The position numbers and the translations under genes were made by a program. Positions 7,586-17,095 of a stretch of 64,000 nucleotides of DNA are shown piece after piece (positions within the stretch are counted from its first letter, which is position 1; each line of letters begins with the position of its first letter). This DNA comes from Clostridiales bacterium (GTDB taxonomy: Bacteria; Bacillota; Dethiobacteria; Dethiobacterales; Dethiobacteraceae). The notes below the pieces were generated by a model. It was not told the origin of the DNA. It searched no databases and saw nothing but the letters and a program-made list of their open reading frames with translations. The DNA is taken from the NCBI GenBank assembly GCA_018335855.1, contig JAGXRM010000055.1:1-64000 (forward strand), given 5' to 3'.

Positions 7586-9532
7586 ATGGCAGAAGAAGTA
7601 AAAGAATTTGCACCACCGCAAGAGTTTAGCAAGAACGCACATGTTAAGTCGATGGCGGAGTATGAGGAAATGTATAATCGTTCCATTAGTGATCCCGACG
7701 GCTTTTGGGCAGAAATGGCCGGGCAGCTTGATTGGTTTAAGCCGTGGGACAAAGTTGTTGATTTTGATTTTGTGAACGCTAAGATTGCCTGGTTTACCGG
7801 CGGTAAGCTCAATGTTTCCTATAACTGTTTAGACCGCCATTTGGACAGCTGGCGTAAGAACAAAGCGGCCCTGATTTGGGAAGGCGATTCTCCCGGTGAA
7901 AGCAAGACTTACACATATCAGCAGTTACACCGTGAAGTATGCCATTTTGCCAATGTACTTAAAAAGAAGGGCATAAAAAAAGGCGATCGCGTCGCCATTT
8001 ATATGCCGATGATTCCTCAACTGGCCATTAGCATGCTGGCCTGTACCCGTATCGGTGCTGTTCACAGCATTATCTTCGGTGGCTTTAGTGCCGATTCACT
8101 GCGTGACCGCATCCAGGACAGCAGCTGCAAAATGTTAATTACTGCGGATGCAGGTATGCGGGGTGGTAAAACTGTCAAGCTGAAGGCGACGTGCGACGAA
8201 GCTTTGGCAGAATGCCCATCCATTGAGAATATGATTGTCTATAAGCGTACAGGCTTAGACGTAACCATGCAGGATGGCCGCGATACATGGTGGAGTGATG
8301 AGGTAAACGCAGAGGATATCGAAAGTGTCTGCCCTGCCGAAGAAATGGACGCGGAAGATCCGCTATTTATCCTCTACACCAGTGGCAGCACCGGCAAGCC
8401 CAAGGGCGTACTGCATACGACCGGCGGCTATTTGACCCATGTTAACACCACAGCTAAGTACATTTTTGACTTAAAGGACGAAGACACGTATTGGTGCACA
8501 GCAGATATCGGCTGGGTCACAGGCCACAGCTATATCGTCTATGGACCCCTTTCGCTTGGAACAACAAGTTTGATGTTTGAGGGAATTCCCAACTATCCGA
8601 ATCCGGATCGTTTCTGGGATGTGGTGGAAAAGTACCGTGTTAACGTTTTCTATACTGCACCCACAGCAATTCGTGCCATGATGCGTGACGGTCATCAATG
8701 GCCAGACCGCCATGATCTAAGTAGCCTTCGCTTACTAGGTTCTGTCGGTGAGCCGATTAACCCGGAAGCCTGGATGTGGTACCACAAAGTGATTGGGCAT
8801 GAAAATTGCCCCATCGTGGACACATGGTGGCAAACAGAAACCGGCGGCATTCTTATTTCGCCACTTCCCGGTGCCATGGCCACGAAGCCCGGTTCAGCCA
8901 CCCGGCCGTTCTTTGGCGTAGATCCGCTCGTAATCCGTCAGGACGGCAGTGAGTGTGACGTAGACGAGGGCGGTTATTTGGTTATCCGTAAAGCTTGGCC
9001 CGGCATCATGCGTACTGTGTACGGCGATCATGAGCGCTTTAAAACCACATACTTCTCCCAGTATCCCGGCTATTACTTCACCGGGGACGGCGCGCGTAAA
9101 GATGAGGACGGTTATATCTGGCTCACAGGACGGGTAGATGATGTTATTAATATCTCCGGTCACAGGTTGGGTACTGCCGAAGTGGAGAGCGCTCTTGTTT
9201 CCCATCCGTCTGTTGCTGAAGCTGCAGTCGTAGGCTTCCCCCACGATATTAAAGGGGAAGGGATTTACTCCTACGTTATCTTGCGCGATGGTTTTAGCGC
9301 CAGTGATGAATTGCGTAAAGAGTTAATTCAGCACGTACGTAAGGTTATTGGTCCCATTGCAACTCCGGATCGTCTCCAGTTTGCACCAGGCCTGCCAAAG
9401 ACACGAAGCGGGAAGATTATGCGTCGTATTCTGCGCAAAATCGCCCATAACGAAATTGAAAATATCGGTGATACATCCACACTGGCCGACCCCGCTATTG
9501 TGACCACTCTTGTGTCAGAACGGGTTAGCTAA
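7586..9532 (+). CDS. acsA: Acetyl-CoA synthetase (AMP-forming)
   Basis: 648-residue adenylate-forming enzyme that activates acetate to acetyl-CoA through acetyl-AMP. Motifs in order are the AMP-binding P-loop [19 protein letters not shown] (about residue 262), [10 protein letters not shown], the hinge and A8 region [20 protein letters not shown] (about 515), and the C-terminal [11 protein letters not shown] whose Lys (about 609) is the usual regulatory acetylation and catalytic site. ATG 7586 follows GAGGAGGGG. Full length for the family. With the symporter it forms an acetate-uptake and activation pair. An HDAC-like deacetylase encoded further right could act on such acetyl-lysines, but that link is speculative. 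Confidence 0.95.
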   Translation: MAEEVKEFAPPQEFSKNAHVKSMAEYEEMYNRSISDPDGFWAEMAGQLDWFKPWDKVVDFDFVNAKIAWFTGGKLNVSYNCLDRHLDSWRKNKAALIWEGDSPGESKTYTYQQLHREVCHFANVLKKKGIKKGDRVAIYMPMIPQLAISMLACTRIGAVHSIIFGGFSADSLRDRIQDSSCKMLITADAGMRGGKTVKLKATCDEALAECPSIENMIVYKRTGLDVTMQDGRDTWWSDEVNAEDIESVCPAEEMDAEDPLFILYTSGSTGKPKGVLHTTGGYLTHVNTTAKYIFDLKDEDTYWCTADIGWVTGHSYIVYGPLSLGTTSLMFEGIPNYPNPDRFWDVVEKYRVNVFYTAPTAIRAMMRDGHQWPDRHDLSSLRLLGSVGEPINPEAWMWYHKVIGHENCPIVDTWWQTETGGILISPLPGAMATKPGSATRPFFGVDPLVIRQDGSECDVDEGGYLVIRKAWPGIMRTVYGDHERFKTTYFSQYPGYYFTGDGARKDEDGYIWLTGRVDDVINISGHRLGTAEVESALVSHPSVAEAAVVGFPHDIKGEGIYSYVILRDGFSASDELRKELIQHVRKVIGPIATPDRLQFAPGLPKTRSGKIMRRILRKIAHNEIENIGDTSTLADPAIVTTLVSERVS

Positions 9533-9546
9533 CTGGCAAAATTTCG

Positions 9547-9580
9547 AAAAAGACAGTTCCGGTATCGGAACTGTCTTTTT
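9547..9580 (+). terminator. Intrinsic terminator after acsA
   Basis: AAAAAGACAGTTCCG-GTAT-CGGAACTGTCTTTTT, a perfect stem with a T tract, 15 bases after the acsA stop codon. Confidence 0.9.
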
Positions 9581-9737
9581 GTATACCTTTATAATCTGTT
9601 TATGGAACAGTTCATGGATGTGTGGTATGATATTGCCTAGTGAGAGGCCGCCCAATTTTGGGGAAAGCAAGGGAAGGATTTTGCCGCAACACCGGGAAAT
9701 AAAGAAAAAGAAGCAGGTGACTAAAGGGGGAAGCGAA

Positions 9738-12173
9738 TTGAAACACAGAACGCTAAAACCAGAAGAATTACGCTATTTTTGCGATCCTTCACAGTTTGAA
9801 TTTGAAACAACAGAGTCGGTTCCGCCATTGGAAGGAATCATAGGCCAGGACCGGGCGGTGCGGGCCATGGAGTTTGGTCTGGCGATTAAACGCCGGGGAT
9901 ACAATATTTTCATGACAGGCTTGACAGGGACAGGGAAAGTTTCCTACGCCCAGACATTGATTAACGAGGTGGCAGGGACAGAACCGCCGCCCGACGATTG
10001 GTGCTACGTTTATAGTTTTGAGAATCCGGGTCATCCGGTGTCATTACGTTTACCGTGCGGTCAGGGATCCCGTTTTGCCAAAGATATGGAAGAACTGGTC
10101 GAATCATTAAAACTGGAGATTCCCAAAGCATTTGATGCCGATGACTATGAGCGGGAAAAAGCGGAGATTTTTAAAATATTCCAGGAAACCAGGTCGCAGT
10201 TGCTGGAAGAGCTAACGAGTACTGCAGCGGAACAGGGATTTGTTTTAAAAAAAGCAAGTACCGGGTTTGTCAGTATTCCTCTGGTGGACGGCCAGGAAAT
10301 TTCCACCGAAGAGTTTGAAGCGCTGCCTGCTGAAAAGAAAGAAGAATTTGAACGTAGATCCAGTGAAATTCAGCTTAAGGCATTGCAGTTAATGAGGAAG
10401 ATTCAAAGTGCAGAGCGGGAAATGAAAATTAAAATAAAAGAGTTGGAAAATAAAATTGGTCTTTTTGCCGTTGGCTATCTGATTGATGAGCTCAAAGAAC
10501 GTTATAGTAAAGAAGAGATGGTTACAGGGTACTTAACCGAAGTTCAAAAGGATATTCTGGATAACCTGGATGAATTCCGCGGTGTTGACGAAGATGAGGC
10601 CAACCCCTTTCCCTGGATGAAGCGTAAAGGAGATCCGGGCCACAAATACCGTGTAAATTTAGTCGTAGATAATAAAGATACCATAGGTGCGCCGGTGATT
10701 CTGGAAACCAACCCGACGTACTACAATTTGGTCGGCCGTGTCGAGTATGAAAACAAAATGGGCATGGTGACCACCGACTATACTATGATTAAAGCCGGCT
10801 CATTATTAAAAGCCAACGGTGGGTATCTTCTTCTGCAAATCAGGGATGTTCTGACCAGTCCCGGTGCATGGGAAGGGCTCAAACGGGTACTGAAGACCAG
10901 GGAAGCTTGTATGGAGAACCTGGGTGAACAGTTTGGCCTATTGGCTATGTCGTCACTGCGTCCCCAGCCCATTCCCGTAGATGTCAAAGTAATACTGATT
11001 GGCAATCCCAGTATCTATCAAGCTCTTTACCATTTAGACGAAGATTTCCGTAAGCTATTTAAAGTAAAAGCTGATTTTGATACAGATATGGTTAGCAGCC
11101 GTGAAAACATGACGCAGATGGCCAGCTTTATTGCTACTCACTCAGAGCGTGAAGGCGTACGCCATTTTGACCGTACAGCCGTAGCCCGTCTGGTTGAGTA
11201 CAGTGCCCGTCTGGCTGACCACCAGGGTAAACTAAGCACCCGGTTCAATGAGATTGTGGAGATTATTTTTGAAGCAGATGCATGGACGCAAATGGCCGAT
11301 GCTGAAATAGTGAGTGGTAATCATGTTAAGAGAGCAATTGAGGAGAAAGTTTTCCGTTCCGATAAATATGAACAGAAATTGCAAGAGTTTCTGGATGAAG
11401 GAACGATCCTCTTAGATGTGGACGGTGAAAAAGTCGGCCAGCTTAATGGACTTTCTGTACTAAATAGCGGTGATTATATATTTGGCCGGCCGTCCAGAAT
11501 TACAGCCGTGACTTATTTGGGGAAACAGGGCATTATAAATATTGAGCGGGAAACAAAAATGAGCGGTCAGATTCACGATAAAGGGTTACTGACACTGAGT
11601 GGGTATATTGCGTCTAAGTTTGCTCAGGAGCGTCCACTGACATTGTCTGCCAGCCTGACATTTGAACAACTGTACTCTGGTGTAGACGGCGATAGCGCTT
11701 CCAGCACAGAGCTATATGCTATTCTATCGAGCCTTTCCGGGTTACCCCTCAGACAGGATATTGCCGTAACCGGGTCAGTGAATCAGCGTGGGGAAGTGCA
11801 ACCCATTGGCGGTGCCACGTATAAAGTGGAAGGCTTCTTTAAAGCCTGTAAACTTTTAGGGCTTACCGGCAAACAAGGGGTAATGCTGCCGGTGCAAAAT
11901 ATTAAAAATCTGAATCTCTCTGATGAAGTGGTTGATGCGGTGCGCGAAGGTAAATTTCATATTTACCCGGTTGCCAGTATTGACGAAGGCATAGAAGTCT
12001 TAACCGGGGTATCAGCCGGAACACAGGAGCCGGATGGCGGCTACCCTGCAGATACTGTCTATGGACTTGTGGCTGCAAAACTGGAAAGATACCATAATCT
12101 TTCACAGCAGTCGGACAACGAAGATGATGGTGAAAAAGACCGGGGATCTGCCTGCCCTGACGGCTGCCATTAA
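9738..12173 (+). CDS. Lon-like ATP-dependent protease (AAA_32/LonC type)
   Basis: 811-residue cytosolic AAA+ protease. A Walker A-like GLTGTGK lies near residue 61. A long helical insertion (about 110-280) separates it from the rest of the ATPase domain. The C-terminal Lon protease domain has the Ser of GDSASSTELYA (about 653) and the Lys of GGATYKVEGFF (about 696), forming the Ser-Lys dyad. It lacks the N-terminal substrate domain of classical Lon. TTG 9738 is chosen because AAAGGGGGAAG lies just upstream and the family homology begins there; the frame is open further 5' but crosses the acsA terminator. Confidence 0.85.
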   Translation: MKHRTLKPEELRYFCDPSQFEFETTESVPPLEGIIGQDRAVRAMEFGLAIKRRGYNIFMTGLTGTGKVSYAQTLINEVAGTEPPPDDWCYVYSFENPGHPVSLRLPCGQGSRFAKDMEELVESLKLEIPKAFDADDYEREKAEIFKIFQETRSQLLEELTSTAAEQGFVLKKASTGFVSIPLVDGQEISTEEFEALPAEKKEEFERRSSEIQLKALQLMRKIQSAEREMKIKIKELENKIGLFAVGYLIDELKERYSKEEMVTGYLTEVQKDILDNLDEFRGVDEDEANPFPWMKRKGDPGHKYRVNLVVDNKDTIGAPVILETNPTYYNLVGRVEYENKMGMVTTDYTMIKAGSLLKANGGYLLLQIRDVLTSPGAWEGLKRVLKTREACMENLGEQFGLLAMSSLRPQPIPVDVKVILIGNPSIYQALYHLDEDFRKLFKVKADFDTDMVSSRENMTQMASFIATHSEREGVRHFDRTAVARLVEYSARLADHQGKLSTRFNEIVEIIFEADAWTQMADAEIVSGNHVKRAIEEKVFRSDKYEQKLQEFLDEGTILLDVDGEKVGQLNGLSVLNSGDYIFGRPSRITAVTYLGKQGIINIERETKMSGQIHDKGLLTLSGYIASKFAQERPLTLSASLTFEQLYSGVDGDSASSTELYAILSSLSGLPLRQDIAVTGSVNQRGEVQPIGGATYKVEGFFKACKLLGLTGKQGVMLPVQNIKNLNLSDEVVDAVREGKFHIYPVASIDEGIEVLTGVSAGTQEPDGGYPADTVYGLVAAKLERYHNLSQQSDNEDDGEKDRGSACPDGCH

Positions 12174-12204
12174 ACGGTATCGCAAATCAGGAAGGACTGG
12201 AACA

Positions 12205-13275
12205 TTGAGAGCACTGCTGAGTGTAGAACAGTTCCTTGAGAACATGAATCAGTATTTTATTGTTGACGTTCGCTCCCCCCTTGAATACGCGGAGGCTTCT
12301 ATTCCGGGAGCTGTCAATATTCCTTTGTTTGATGATCAAGAGCGGGCAGTCGTCGGCACCACGTATAAGCAGGAGGGGACCGACCAAGCTAAAATGGTCG
12401 GTCTTTCTCTCGTTTCTCCACGGTTGCCCAAAATGGTGGAAAAGATAATTTCTGCAGCAGCTGGCCGGGAAATCGTGCTCTATTGTTGGCGGGGCGGTAT
12501 GCGCAGCCGCAGCATTTTTACGTTGTTGGAAGCGTTGGGATATCCGGTGTTACAGTTGGTTGGAGGTTATAAGGCATTTCGTCGTCGGGTTAACAAATTT
12601 TTAAACGATGCCACAGTAAATGTACCTGTCATTGTTTTAAACGGTCTGACCGGTGTGGGAAAAACGCTGGTCATTAAAGAACTGCAGCAGATGAATGCAC
12701 CTGCTTTGGATCTGGAAGCGATGGCTAACCACCGCGGCTCAGCGTTTGGCAGCGTAGGCCTGGGAAAGCCCCGTAGCCAGAAAGATTTTGAAGCTTTACT
12801 TTTTCTGGAGATCCATAAATGTAAAGATGCACCATTTCTCATCGTCGAGGGAGAAGGCAAGTGCATTGGCTCCGTGGTAATCCCTGAATTTTTTTATCAA
12901 GCGATGTTGGACGGACAGCACATCCTCCTGGAGACAGGGTTAGAAACAAGAGTAGAAAGAATTGTCGATGAATACCGGAATGTCTCGGTGGAAAATACAG
13001 AGGATCTGGCCACTGCAGTCTTGGCTCTGCAAAAACGGTTAGGCAAGAATAAATGTGAAGAATTGGCAGAGCAAGTCAGGCAGGGTGAATTTCATTATGC
13101 AGCAACTTGTCTTTGTACCGAATATTATGATTCCTACTACAAAGATTCACGTCGCAGACACGGGGATTATCTGGCGGTCATTAATGTAGATGATGTGAGT
13201 CACGGAGCCAAGGAAGTTGTGGCGGTGATTAACAGTTACTTCCAGGGCAGGAAGGAGCATCATGGCACAGTATAG
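12205..13275 (+). CDS. mnmH: tRNA 2-selenouridine synthase
   Basis: 356-residue protein that replaces the sulfur of 2-thiouridine-34 in tRNA with selenium from selenophosphate. It has an N-terminal rhodanese domain with YCWRGGMRSRS (active-site Cys about residue 93) and a C-terminal P-loop domain beginning GLTGVGKT (about 147). Both halves are typical of SelU/MnmH. TTG 12205 with AGGAAGGA 8 bases upstream fits the family N-terminus. An upstream extension would run into the protease gene. Its presence implies selenophosphate supply (SelD) and agrees with the selenoproteins in this window. Confidence 0.92.
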   Translation: MRALLSVEQFLENMNQYFIVDVRSPLEYAEASIPGAVNIPLFDDQERAVVGTTYKQEGTDQAKMVGLSLVSPRLPKMVEKIISAAAGREIVLYCWRGGMRSRSIFTLLEALGYPVLQLVGGYKAFRRRVNKFLNDATVNVPVIVLNGLTGVGKTLVIKELQQMNAPALDLEAMANHRGSAFGSVGLGKPRSQKDFEALLFLEIHKCKDAPFLIVEGEGKCIGSVVIPEFFYQAMLDGQHILLETGLETRVERIVDEYRNVSVENTEDLATAVLALQKRLGKNKCEELAEQVRQGEFHYAATCLCTEYYDSYYKDSRRRHGDYLAVINVDDVSHGAKEVVAVINSYFQGRKEHHGTV

Positions 13276-14008
13276 CGGGTTATCAGGCATTTATGATCAA
13301 CTGATGGCAGGGATCGACTACCGGGACTGGGCTGATTACATTGAGATATTGGTTCATAAACATGGCGGGGTTCCAGAGCAGTCAGCGCTGGATTTGGCTT
13401 GCGGTACCGGCAATACAACAGTTGCTTTGGCGGAAAAAGGATATATTGTTACCGGGCTGGATTTGGCTGAAAAAATGCTGGAGATTGCTCACCAAAAAGT
13501 AAAAAAACTGCCGATAACACTCCGGCAGGATGATATGCGTATATTTACTTTGCCGCAGCAGGTTGGACTGGTTACTGCGTTTCAGGATGGTTTAAATTAC
13601 CTGCTTTCTGAGGACGATCTTCGACAGACGTTCCTTACGGTATCCAGGACATTATTACCGGAGGGCCTGTTTATTTTTGATATCAACTGCGTTAATAAAC
13701 TGCCTGCGTCTGGCTCGGATGTGGCGTATGTGGAAACTGATAAGTTTACTTTGATTTGGGAAACATCGTTTGTGACAGAGTCGGTATGGGAAATTTCCGT
13801 GACAGGGTTTATCTCACAGGGGGAAGGCCTCTACCGCCGTTTTCAGGAAGTACACAGGGAACGGGTGATTACAGAACAAGAAGTAGAGGCTGCACTGCAT
13901 GCTGCGGGTATGGGATTGTTGGGCAGATACGACGCATTTTCCCTCAATGAGCCAAAAGAAGCAACAAGGCGTGTTTTCTACGTGGCGAGAGGGGGCGAGC
14001 AGCGGTGA
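13262..14008 (+). CDS. Class I SAM-dependent methyltransferase
   Basis: 248-residue protein with the SAM-binding motif SALDLACGTGNTTVALAEKG (about residues 41-60), the acidic loop motif GLDLAEKMLEIA and a post-II segment LLPEGLFIFDIN. The substrate cannot be predicted. Its start overlaps the end of mnmH by 14 bases and its stop overlaps the next methyltransferase start (GTGA), so the three are translationally coupled. A role in tRNA or small-molecule methylation is possible from context only. Confidence 0.8.
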   Translation: MAQYSGLSGIYDQLMAGIDYRDWADYIEILVHKHGGVPEQSALDLACGTGNTTVALAEKGYIVTGLDLAEKMLEIAHQKVKKLPITLRQDDMRIFTLPQQVGLVTAFQDGLNYLLSEDDLRQTFLTVSRTLLPEGLFIFDINCVNKLPASGSDVAYVETDKFTLIWETSFVTESVWEISVTGFISQGEGLYRRFQEVHRERVITEQEVEAALHAAGMGLLGRYDAFSLNEPKEATRRVFYVARGGEQR

Positions 14009-14463
14009 ATGTTGTGCTGGTGGAGCCAGAAATACCGCCGAATACCGGCAATATCTCCCGAACATGCGCCGTCACAGGAACGGTCCTTCATCTGATTGAA
14101 CCGCTGGGCTTCTCCATCGACGAACGTCATTTGCGGCGGGCTGGTCTGGATTACTGGGAGCATCTGAAGCTGGTAACGCATAGTAATCTGGAGAACTTTT
14201 TCCGTAATATTCCAGAGGAGAACTTCTGGCTTTTGACAACCAAAGGAACGCGCTCATACACAGATATTACGTATAGTCGGGACGACTATATTATCTTTGG
14301 AAAAGAAACGGCCGGATTACCGTCCGAATTGCTTGCTGCCCATCCGGAGCGCTGTATCCGTATTCCTATGGGGGAGAAGGTACGTTCTCTCAATCTGTCA
14401 AACGCCGTCGCCGTCGTTCTTTATGAAGCTCTCCGTCAGCAAGGATTCCCGGGAATGGACTAA
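14005..14463 (+). CDS. trmL: tRNA (cytidine(34)-2'-O)-methyltransferase, SPOUT family
   Basis: 152-residue SPOUT methyltransferase that modifies the ribose of the wobble nucleotide in tRNA-Leu isoacceptors. It starts MNVVLVEPEIPPNTGNISRT, with the knot-forming FGKETAGLP and IPMGEKVRSLNLSNAVAV in the C-terminal half, both diagnostic for the TrmL/YibK group. GTG start overlapping the upstream stop by 4 bases. Encoded in a short tRNA-modification cluster with mnmH. Confidence 0.92.
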   Translation: MNVVLVEPEIPPNTGNISRTCAVTGTVLHLIEPLGFSIDERHLRRAGLDYWEHLKLVTHSNLENFFRNIPEENFWLLTTKGTRSYTDITYSRDDYIIFGKETAGLPSELLAAHPERCIRIPMGEKVRSLNLSNAVAVVLYEALRQQGFPGMD

Positions 14464-14494
14464 CACATAATTGGAAAAACTATTCGAAAAATAC

Positions 14495-14523
14495 TTGACA
14501 AATTTGGCAAACACATTTATGAT
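14495..14523 (+). promoter_or_regulatory. Promoter of csoR-copZ
   Basis: TTGACA at 14495-14500, a 17-base spacer and TATGAT at 14518-14523, a near-consensus sigma-A promoter 41 bases before the csoR start. Confidence 0.85.
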
Positions 14524-14526
14524 AAA

Positions 14527-14550
14527 CCTATCCCCGGTATGGGGGGTAGG
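14527..14550. promoter_or_regulatory. Probable CsoR operator
   Basis: Near-palindrome CCTATCCCC-GGTAT-GGGGGGTAGG directly after the -10 element, with the G/C-tract architecture of CsoR copper-repressor sites. Its place implies autoregulation of csoR and copZ by copper. Confidence 0.7.
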
Positions 14551-14563
14551 GGAAGGTGAAACG

Positions 14564-14827
14564 ATGCAGGGATCAGGTAAAGAAGATACGATGCGTCGGC
14601 TAAAAACTGCCGGTGGTCACCTAAAAGCGGTCGAGCGTATGGTGGACGAAGATAAATACTGTGCAGATATATTATTACAGCTTCAGGCTGTGATTGCGTC
14701 TCTGGAAAAGGTAAATGGAATCATTCTGGAAAACCATTTGGAAACATGTCTGCGAGCAGCTATCCGCCGTGGAGAAGATGAAGAGATTGTGAAAGAGTTA
14801 AAAACACTCCTTAAATTTAATAAATAA
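14564..14827 (+). CDS. csoR: CsoR-family copper-sensing repressor
   Basis: 87-residue all-helical DUF156 regulator. The conserved metal ligands of copper sensors are present at Cys33 (KYCADIL), His58 and Cys62 (NHLETC). ATG 14564 follows GGGGAAGGTGAAACG; a longer upstream frame would run through the promoter. Cu(I) binding is expected to release it from the palindrome upstream. A copper-chaperone-like gene follows in the same direction. Confidence 0.9.
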   Translation: MQGSGKEDTMRRLKTAGGHLKAVERMVDEDKYCADILLQLQAVIASLEKVNGIILENHLETCLRAAIRRGEDEEIVKELKTLLKFNK

Positions 14828-14899
14828 CCTTACCGTATTTGTTGGAGCCTTGTGAAATGTAGGTAATGAAAGTCCTAAATTAAAACTGGAGGGATTCGC

Positions 14900-15109
14900 A
14901 TGGCAGAAAAGATTGTTTTGAATATTAGCGGCATGACATGTAACCATTGTAAAATGAAAGTGGAGAAAGCTCTGAAAACGCTGGATGGTGTGGAAGACGT
15001 GCAAATTAATCTGGATGGCGGCACTGCAGATGTGAGCTTTGATTCCGGTAAAGTAAGTGCAGATGATTTAAAAGCTGTTATCGGCGATGCGGGATATGAA
15101 GTAAAATAA
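14900..15109 (+). CDS. copZ: Copper chaperone, HMA domain protein
   Basis: 69-residue heavy-metal-associated domain. The Cu(I)-binding loop GMTCNHC is at residues 11-17, and the ferredoxin-like fold ends at GYEVK. It lies 72 bases after csoR, probably in the same copper-responsive transcript. No CopA ATPase is next to it in this window. Confidence 0.9.
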   Translation: MAEKIVLNISGMTCNHCKMKVEKALKTLDGVEDVQINLDGGTADVSFDSGKVSADDLKAVIGDAGYEVK

Positions 15110-15112
15110 GAG

Positions 15113-15141
15113 AAGTCCGGGAAAAATCCCGGATTTCCTTT
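15113..15141 (+). terminator. Intrinsic terminator after copZ
   Basis: AAGTCCGGG-AAAAA-TCCCGGATTT stem followed by CCTTTATTT. Confidence 0.8.
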
Positions 15142-15147
15142 ATTTGC

Positions 15148-15176
15148 TTGACAAAACAACTCCTAATGAATATAGT
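15148..15176 (+). promoter_or_regulatory. Promoter of the Fur-family regulator
   Basis: TTGACA at 15148-15153, a 17-base spacer and TATAGT at 15171-15176, followed 39 bases later by the start codon. Confidence 0.8.
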
Positions 15177-15215
15177 TTAAATAGTTACAGTTACTGCTGG
15201 AAACGAGGAGATTAT

Positions 15216-15611
15216 ATGACTATTACACCCCGAATCCACAGAATGACGAAACAACGTCAAATCATTCTGGATGTGCTAAAAAAAACAGAGTCTCATCCTA
15301 CCGCTGACTGGATTTATGAAAAAGTCAGGCAGGAAGTTCCGAGAATCAGCCTAGGCACTGTCTATCGGAATTTGCGTGTGCTTAAAGAGATGGGCGATAT
15401 CCAGGAACTAAATTACGGCAGTACCTATAGCCGCTTTGATGGTAATACCAAACCTCACTATCATTTTGTTTGTCTTGACTGCGGTGATATTATGGACATT
15501 CATGTTCCCGTTTACACTGAACTTGATAAAGATGCGGCAGAGGAAACAGGCGGGAAAGTTGAATTCCATAGACTGGAGTTTTACGGAATTTGCTCAGGGT
15601 GTATTCAATAA
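15216..15611 (+). CDS. Fur-family regulator, PerR-like
   Basis: 131-residue metal-dependent repressor. It has a winged helix with the recognition-helix motif ISLGTVYRNLRVLKEMG (about 45-61). The metal-site region FDGNTKPHYHFVCLDCGDIMD carries the His/Asp ligands and first CxxC, and the second CxxC is GICSGC near the C-terminus. ATG 15216 follows ACGAGGAG. The spacing resembles PerR, a peroxide sensor, more than Fur, but the assignment within the family is not certain. Confidence 0.82.
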   Translation: MTITPRIHRMTKQRQIILDVLKKTESHPTADWIYEKVRQEVPRISLGTVYRNLRVLKEMGDIQELNYGSTYSRFDGNTKPHYHFVCLDCGDIMDIHVPVYTELDKDAAEETGGKVEFHRLEFYGICSGCIQ

Positions 15612-15635
15612 AGGCAAGCTGTTCAAAATTAAAAT

Positions 15636-15660
15636 AAAAAAAGCCCGAAAGGGCTTTTTA
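15636..15660. terminator. Bidirectional terminator
   Basis: AAAAAAAGCCC-GAAA-GGGCTTTTTA between two convergent genes, with T tracts on both strands. Confidence 0.9.
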
Positions 15661-15664
15661 ATTT

Positions 15665-16717
15665 TTACAGATTAAATTTACTGTGTTCTTTTAGATAATA
15701 ATGATAAATAATCACTTTAAGTGTGGCTGCTACCGGAATAGCCAGGATAATACCGATAAAGCCTAAAAGCTTACCGCCTACCAACAGGCTGACAATCACT
15801 GTGAAGGGGCGCAAATCAACAGCCTTGCCCAGGAGTAGGGGCACAAGGAGAAAGCCGTCCAGCGCCTGGATGAGGACATACAGCACGATAATAATCAAAG
15901 GGTTAGGTGTGTCGGGCGCCAAGGCAAGTATTACAGCGGGTATCCCGGCCAAATAAGGGCCGACATACACAATGATGTTTAATAACCCTGCCAGGATTCC
16001 CAGCATTAGTGCAAAGGGCATGCCGACAATGGACAGAATCAGGCCCGTTAGAACGCCTACGATGCCGCAACGCAGGATATTCCCCCGGAGATAGGCACCT
16101 ACCTTTACATCGATAATGCGCAGCACGTGGGAACTCTCTTTACGCCAGCGGTCAGGAAACATGCGTATAACGCCTTTTTTTATCAACGAGAGATCCCTTA
16201 GCAGGTAATAGATCAGGAAAAGAACGATAACAGCTTCTGTCAGGACGGAAAAAACATTGCCGGTCAGGCCGGTAAGAGTGAGGACAGCCTGCTGTAGCAT
16301 AATGGGCAGTTCCTGAGAAAACTCCTGGAGAGCAGTGGCAATATTTTCATTAATAAGAATATCTTGAATCTGTACGACCAGTTGCGGAAGCAGATAGCTG
16401 TAATCGGTAGCCAGATAACGTGCTAAACCCCGCATTTCACTGAGCAGTGTGGGGATCAGCAGATAAAAGAACATAGCTGTTGAAAAGAGAAGAAAAAAGT
16501 AAACAGTTAAAACAGAAAGATAATGGGGGAGACCTTTTCTTGTCAGGTACGATGATAACGGAGAGATACTGTATACAATCAGAGTGGCAACGGTAAGCAA
16601 GCCGATTACCCAAGTAATTTGCCTGAGAAACCAAATTACAGCGATAACCGATATGATGACAAAAATAATCCTCAGTGACAATCGCCAGGTTCGTTCTTCC
16701 CAGCTCTGTTCCTCCAT
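15665..16717 (-). CDS. AI-2E family (UPF0118) membrane transporter
   Basis: 350-residue polytopic protein of the AI-2 exporter/PerM/YtvI family. Paired N-terminal transmembrane helices are followed by an amphipathic region (about 90-150) and a C-terminal helix bundle with GILAGLLNIIVYVGPYLAGIP and LVGGKLLGFIGIILAIP, the family hallmark segments. Third-codon ATG 16717 is preferred because GGAGG is 7 bases before it. The exported substrate is unknown. Confidence 0.85.
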   Translation of the reverse strand: MEEQSWEERTWRLSLRIIFVIISVIAVIWFLRQITWVIGLLTVATLIVYSISPLSSYLTRKGLPHYLSVLTVYFFLLFSTAMFFYLLIPTLLSEMRGLARYLATDYSYLLPQLVVQIQDILINENIATALQEFSQELPIMLQQAVLTLTGLTGNVFSVLTEAVIVLFLIYYLLRDLSLIKKGVIRMFPDRWRKESSHVLRIIDVKVGAYLRGNILRCGIVGVLTGLILSIVGMPFALMLGILAGLLNIIVYVGPYLAGIPAVILALAPDTPNPLIIIVLYVLIQALDGFLLVPLLLGKAVDLRPFTVIVSLLVGGKLLGFIGIILAIPVAATLKVIIYHYYLKEHSKFNL

Positions 16718-16822
16718 GTGCACACCTCCGCTACTACCATTATAAATGGGATGGGCCCCGGTGACAACATGCAGTGATAAAAACCGGTGTATGCGCGTAT
16801 ATTTGGGACAGGAGGTGTTTAC

Positions 16823-17095
16823 ATGTTTGTCATAATAATGCTTATCCTGGTCAATCTAATCCTGGCGTTGGGCATGATATGGCTGCCACCGGTAGCCGGA
16901 GGAGAAATCGGCAATCTTTTTGTTCGGATATGGCTTTTATTTGGAATTCTCGTTTTCCTGGGCCACTATCTACATTACAAAACGGACTTTGAAAACAAAG
17001 TATCCACCTCTTGTAGGGACCGGACTAAGGTTCATCGTCGTTCTGTCCCATCTGCGGAACGTGATCAAGTACGTAGGTCAGTTTCTCCGCAATAA
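16823..17095 (+). CDS. Small membrane protein, unrecognised
   Basis: 90-residue protein with two hydrophobic helices in the first 55 residues and a basic, Arg-rich tail. AGGAGGTG precedes ATG 16823, a strong start. Its last 71 bases overlap the end of the convergent ytrI-like gene, so the charged tail may be an accident of read-through or the coding end may be shorter in life. The family is not recognised. Confidence 0.5.
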   Translation: MFVIIMLILVNLILALGMIWLPPVAGGEIGNLFVRIWLLFGILVFLGHYLHYKTDFENKVSTSCRDRTKVHRRSVPSAERDQVRRSVSPQ

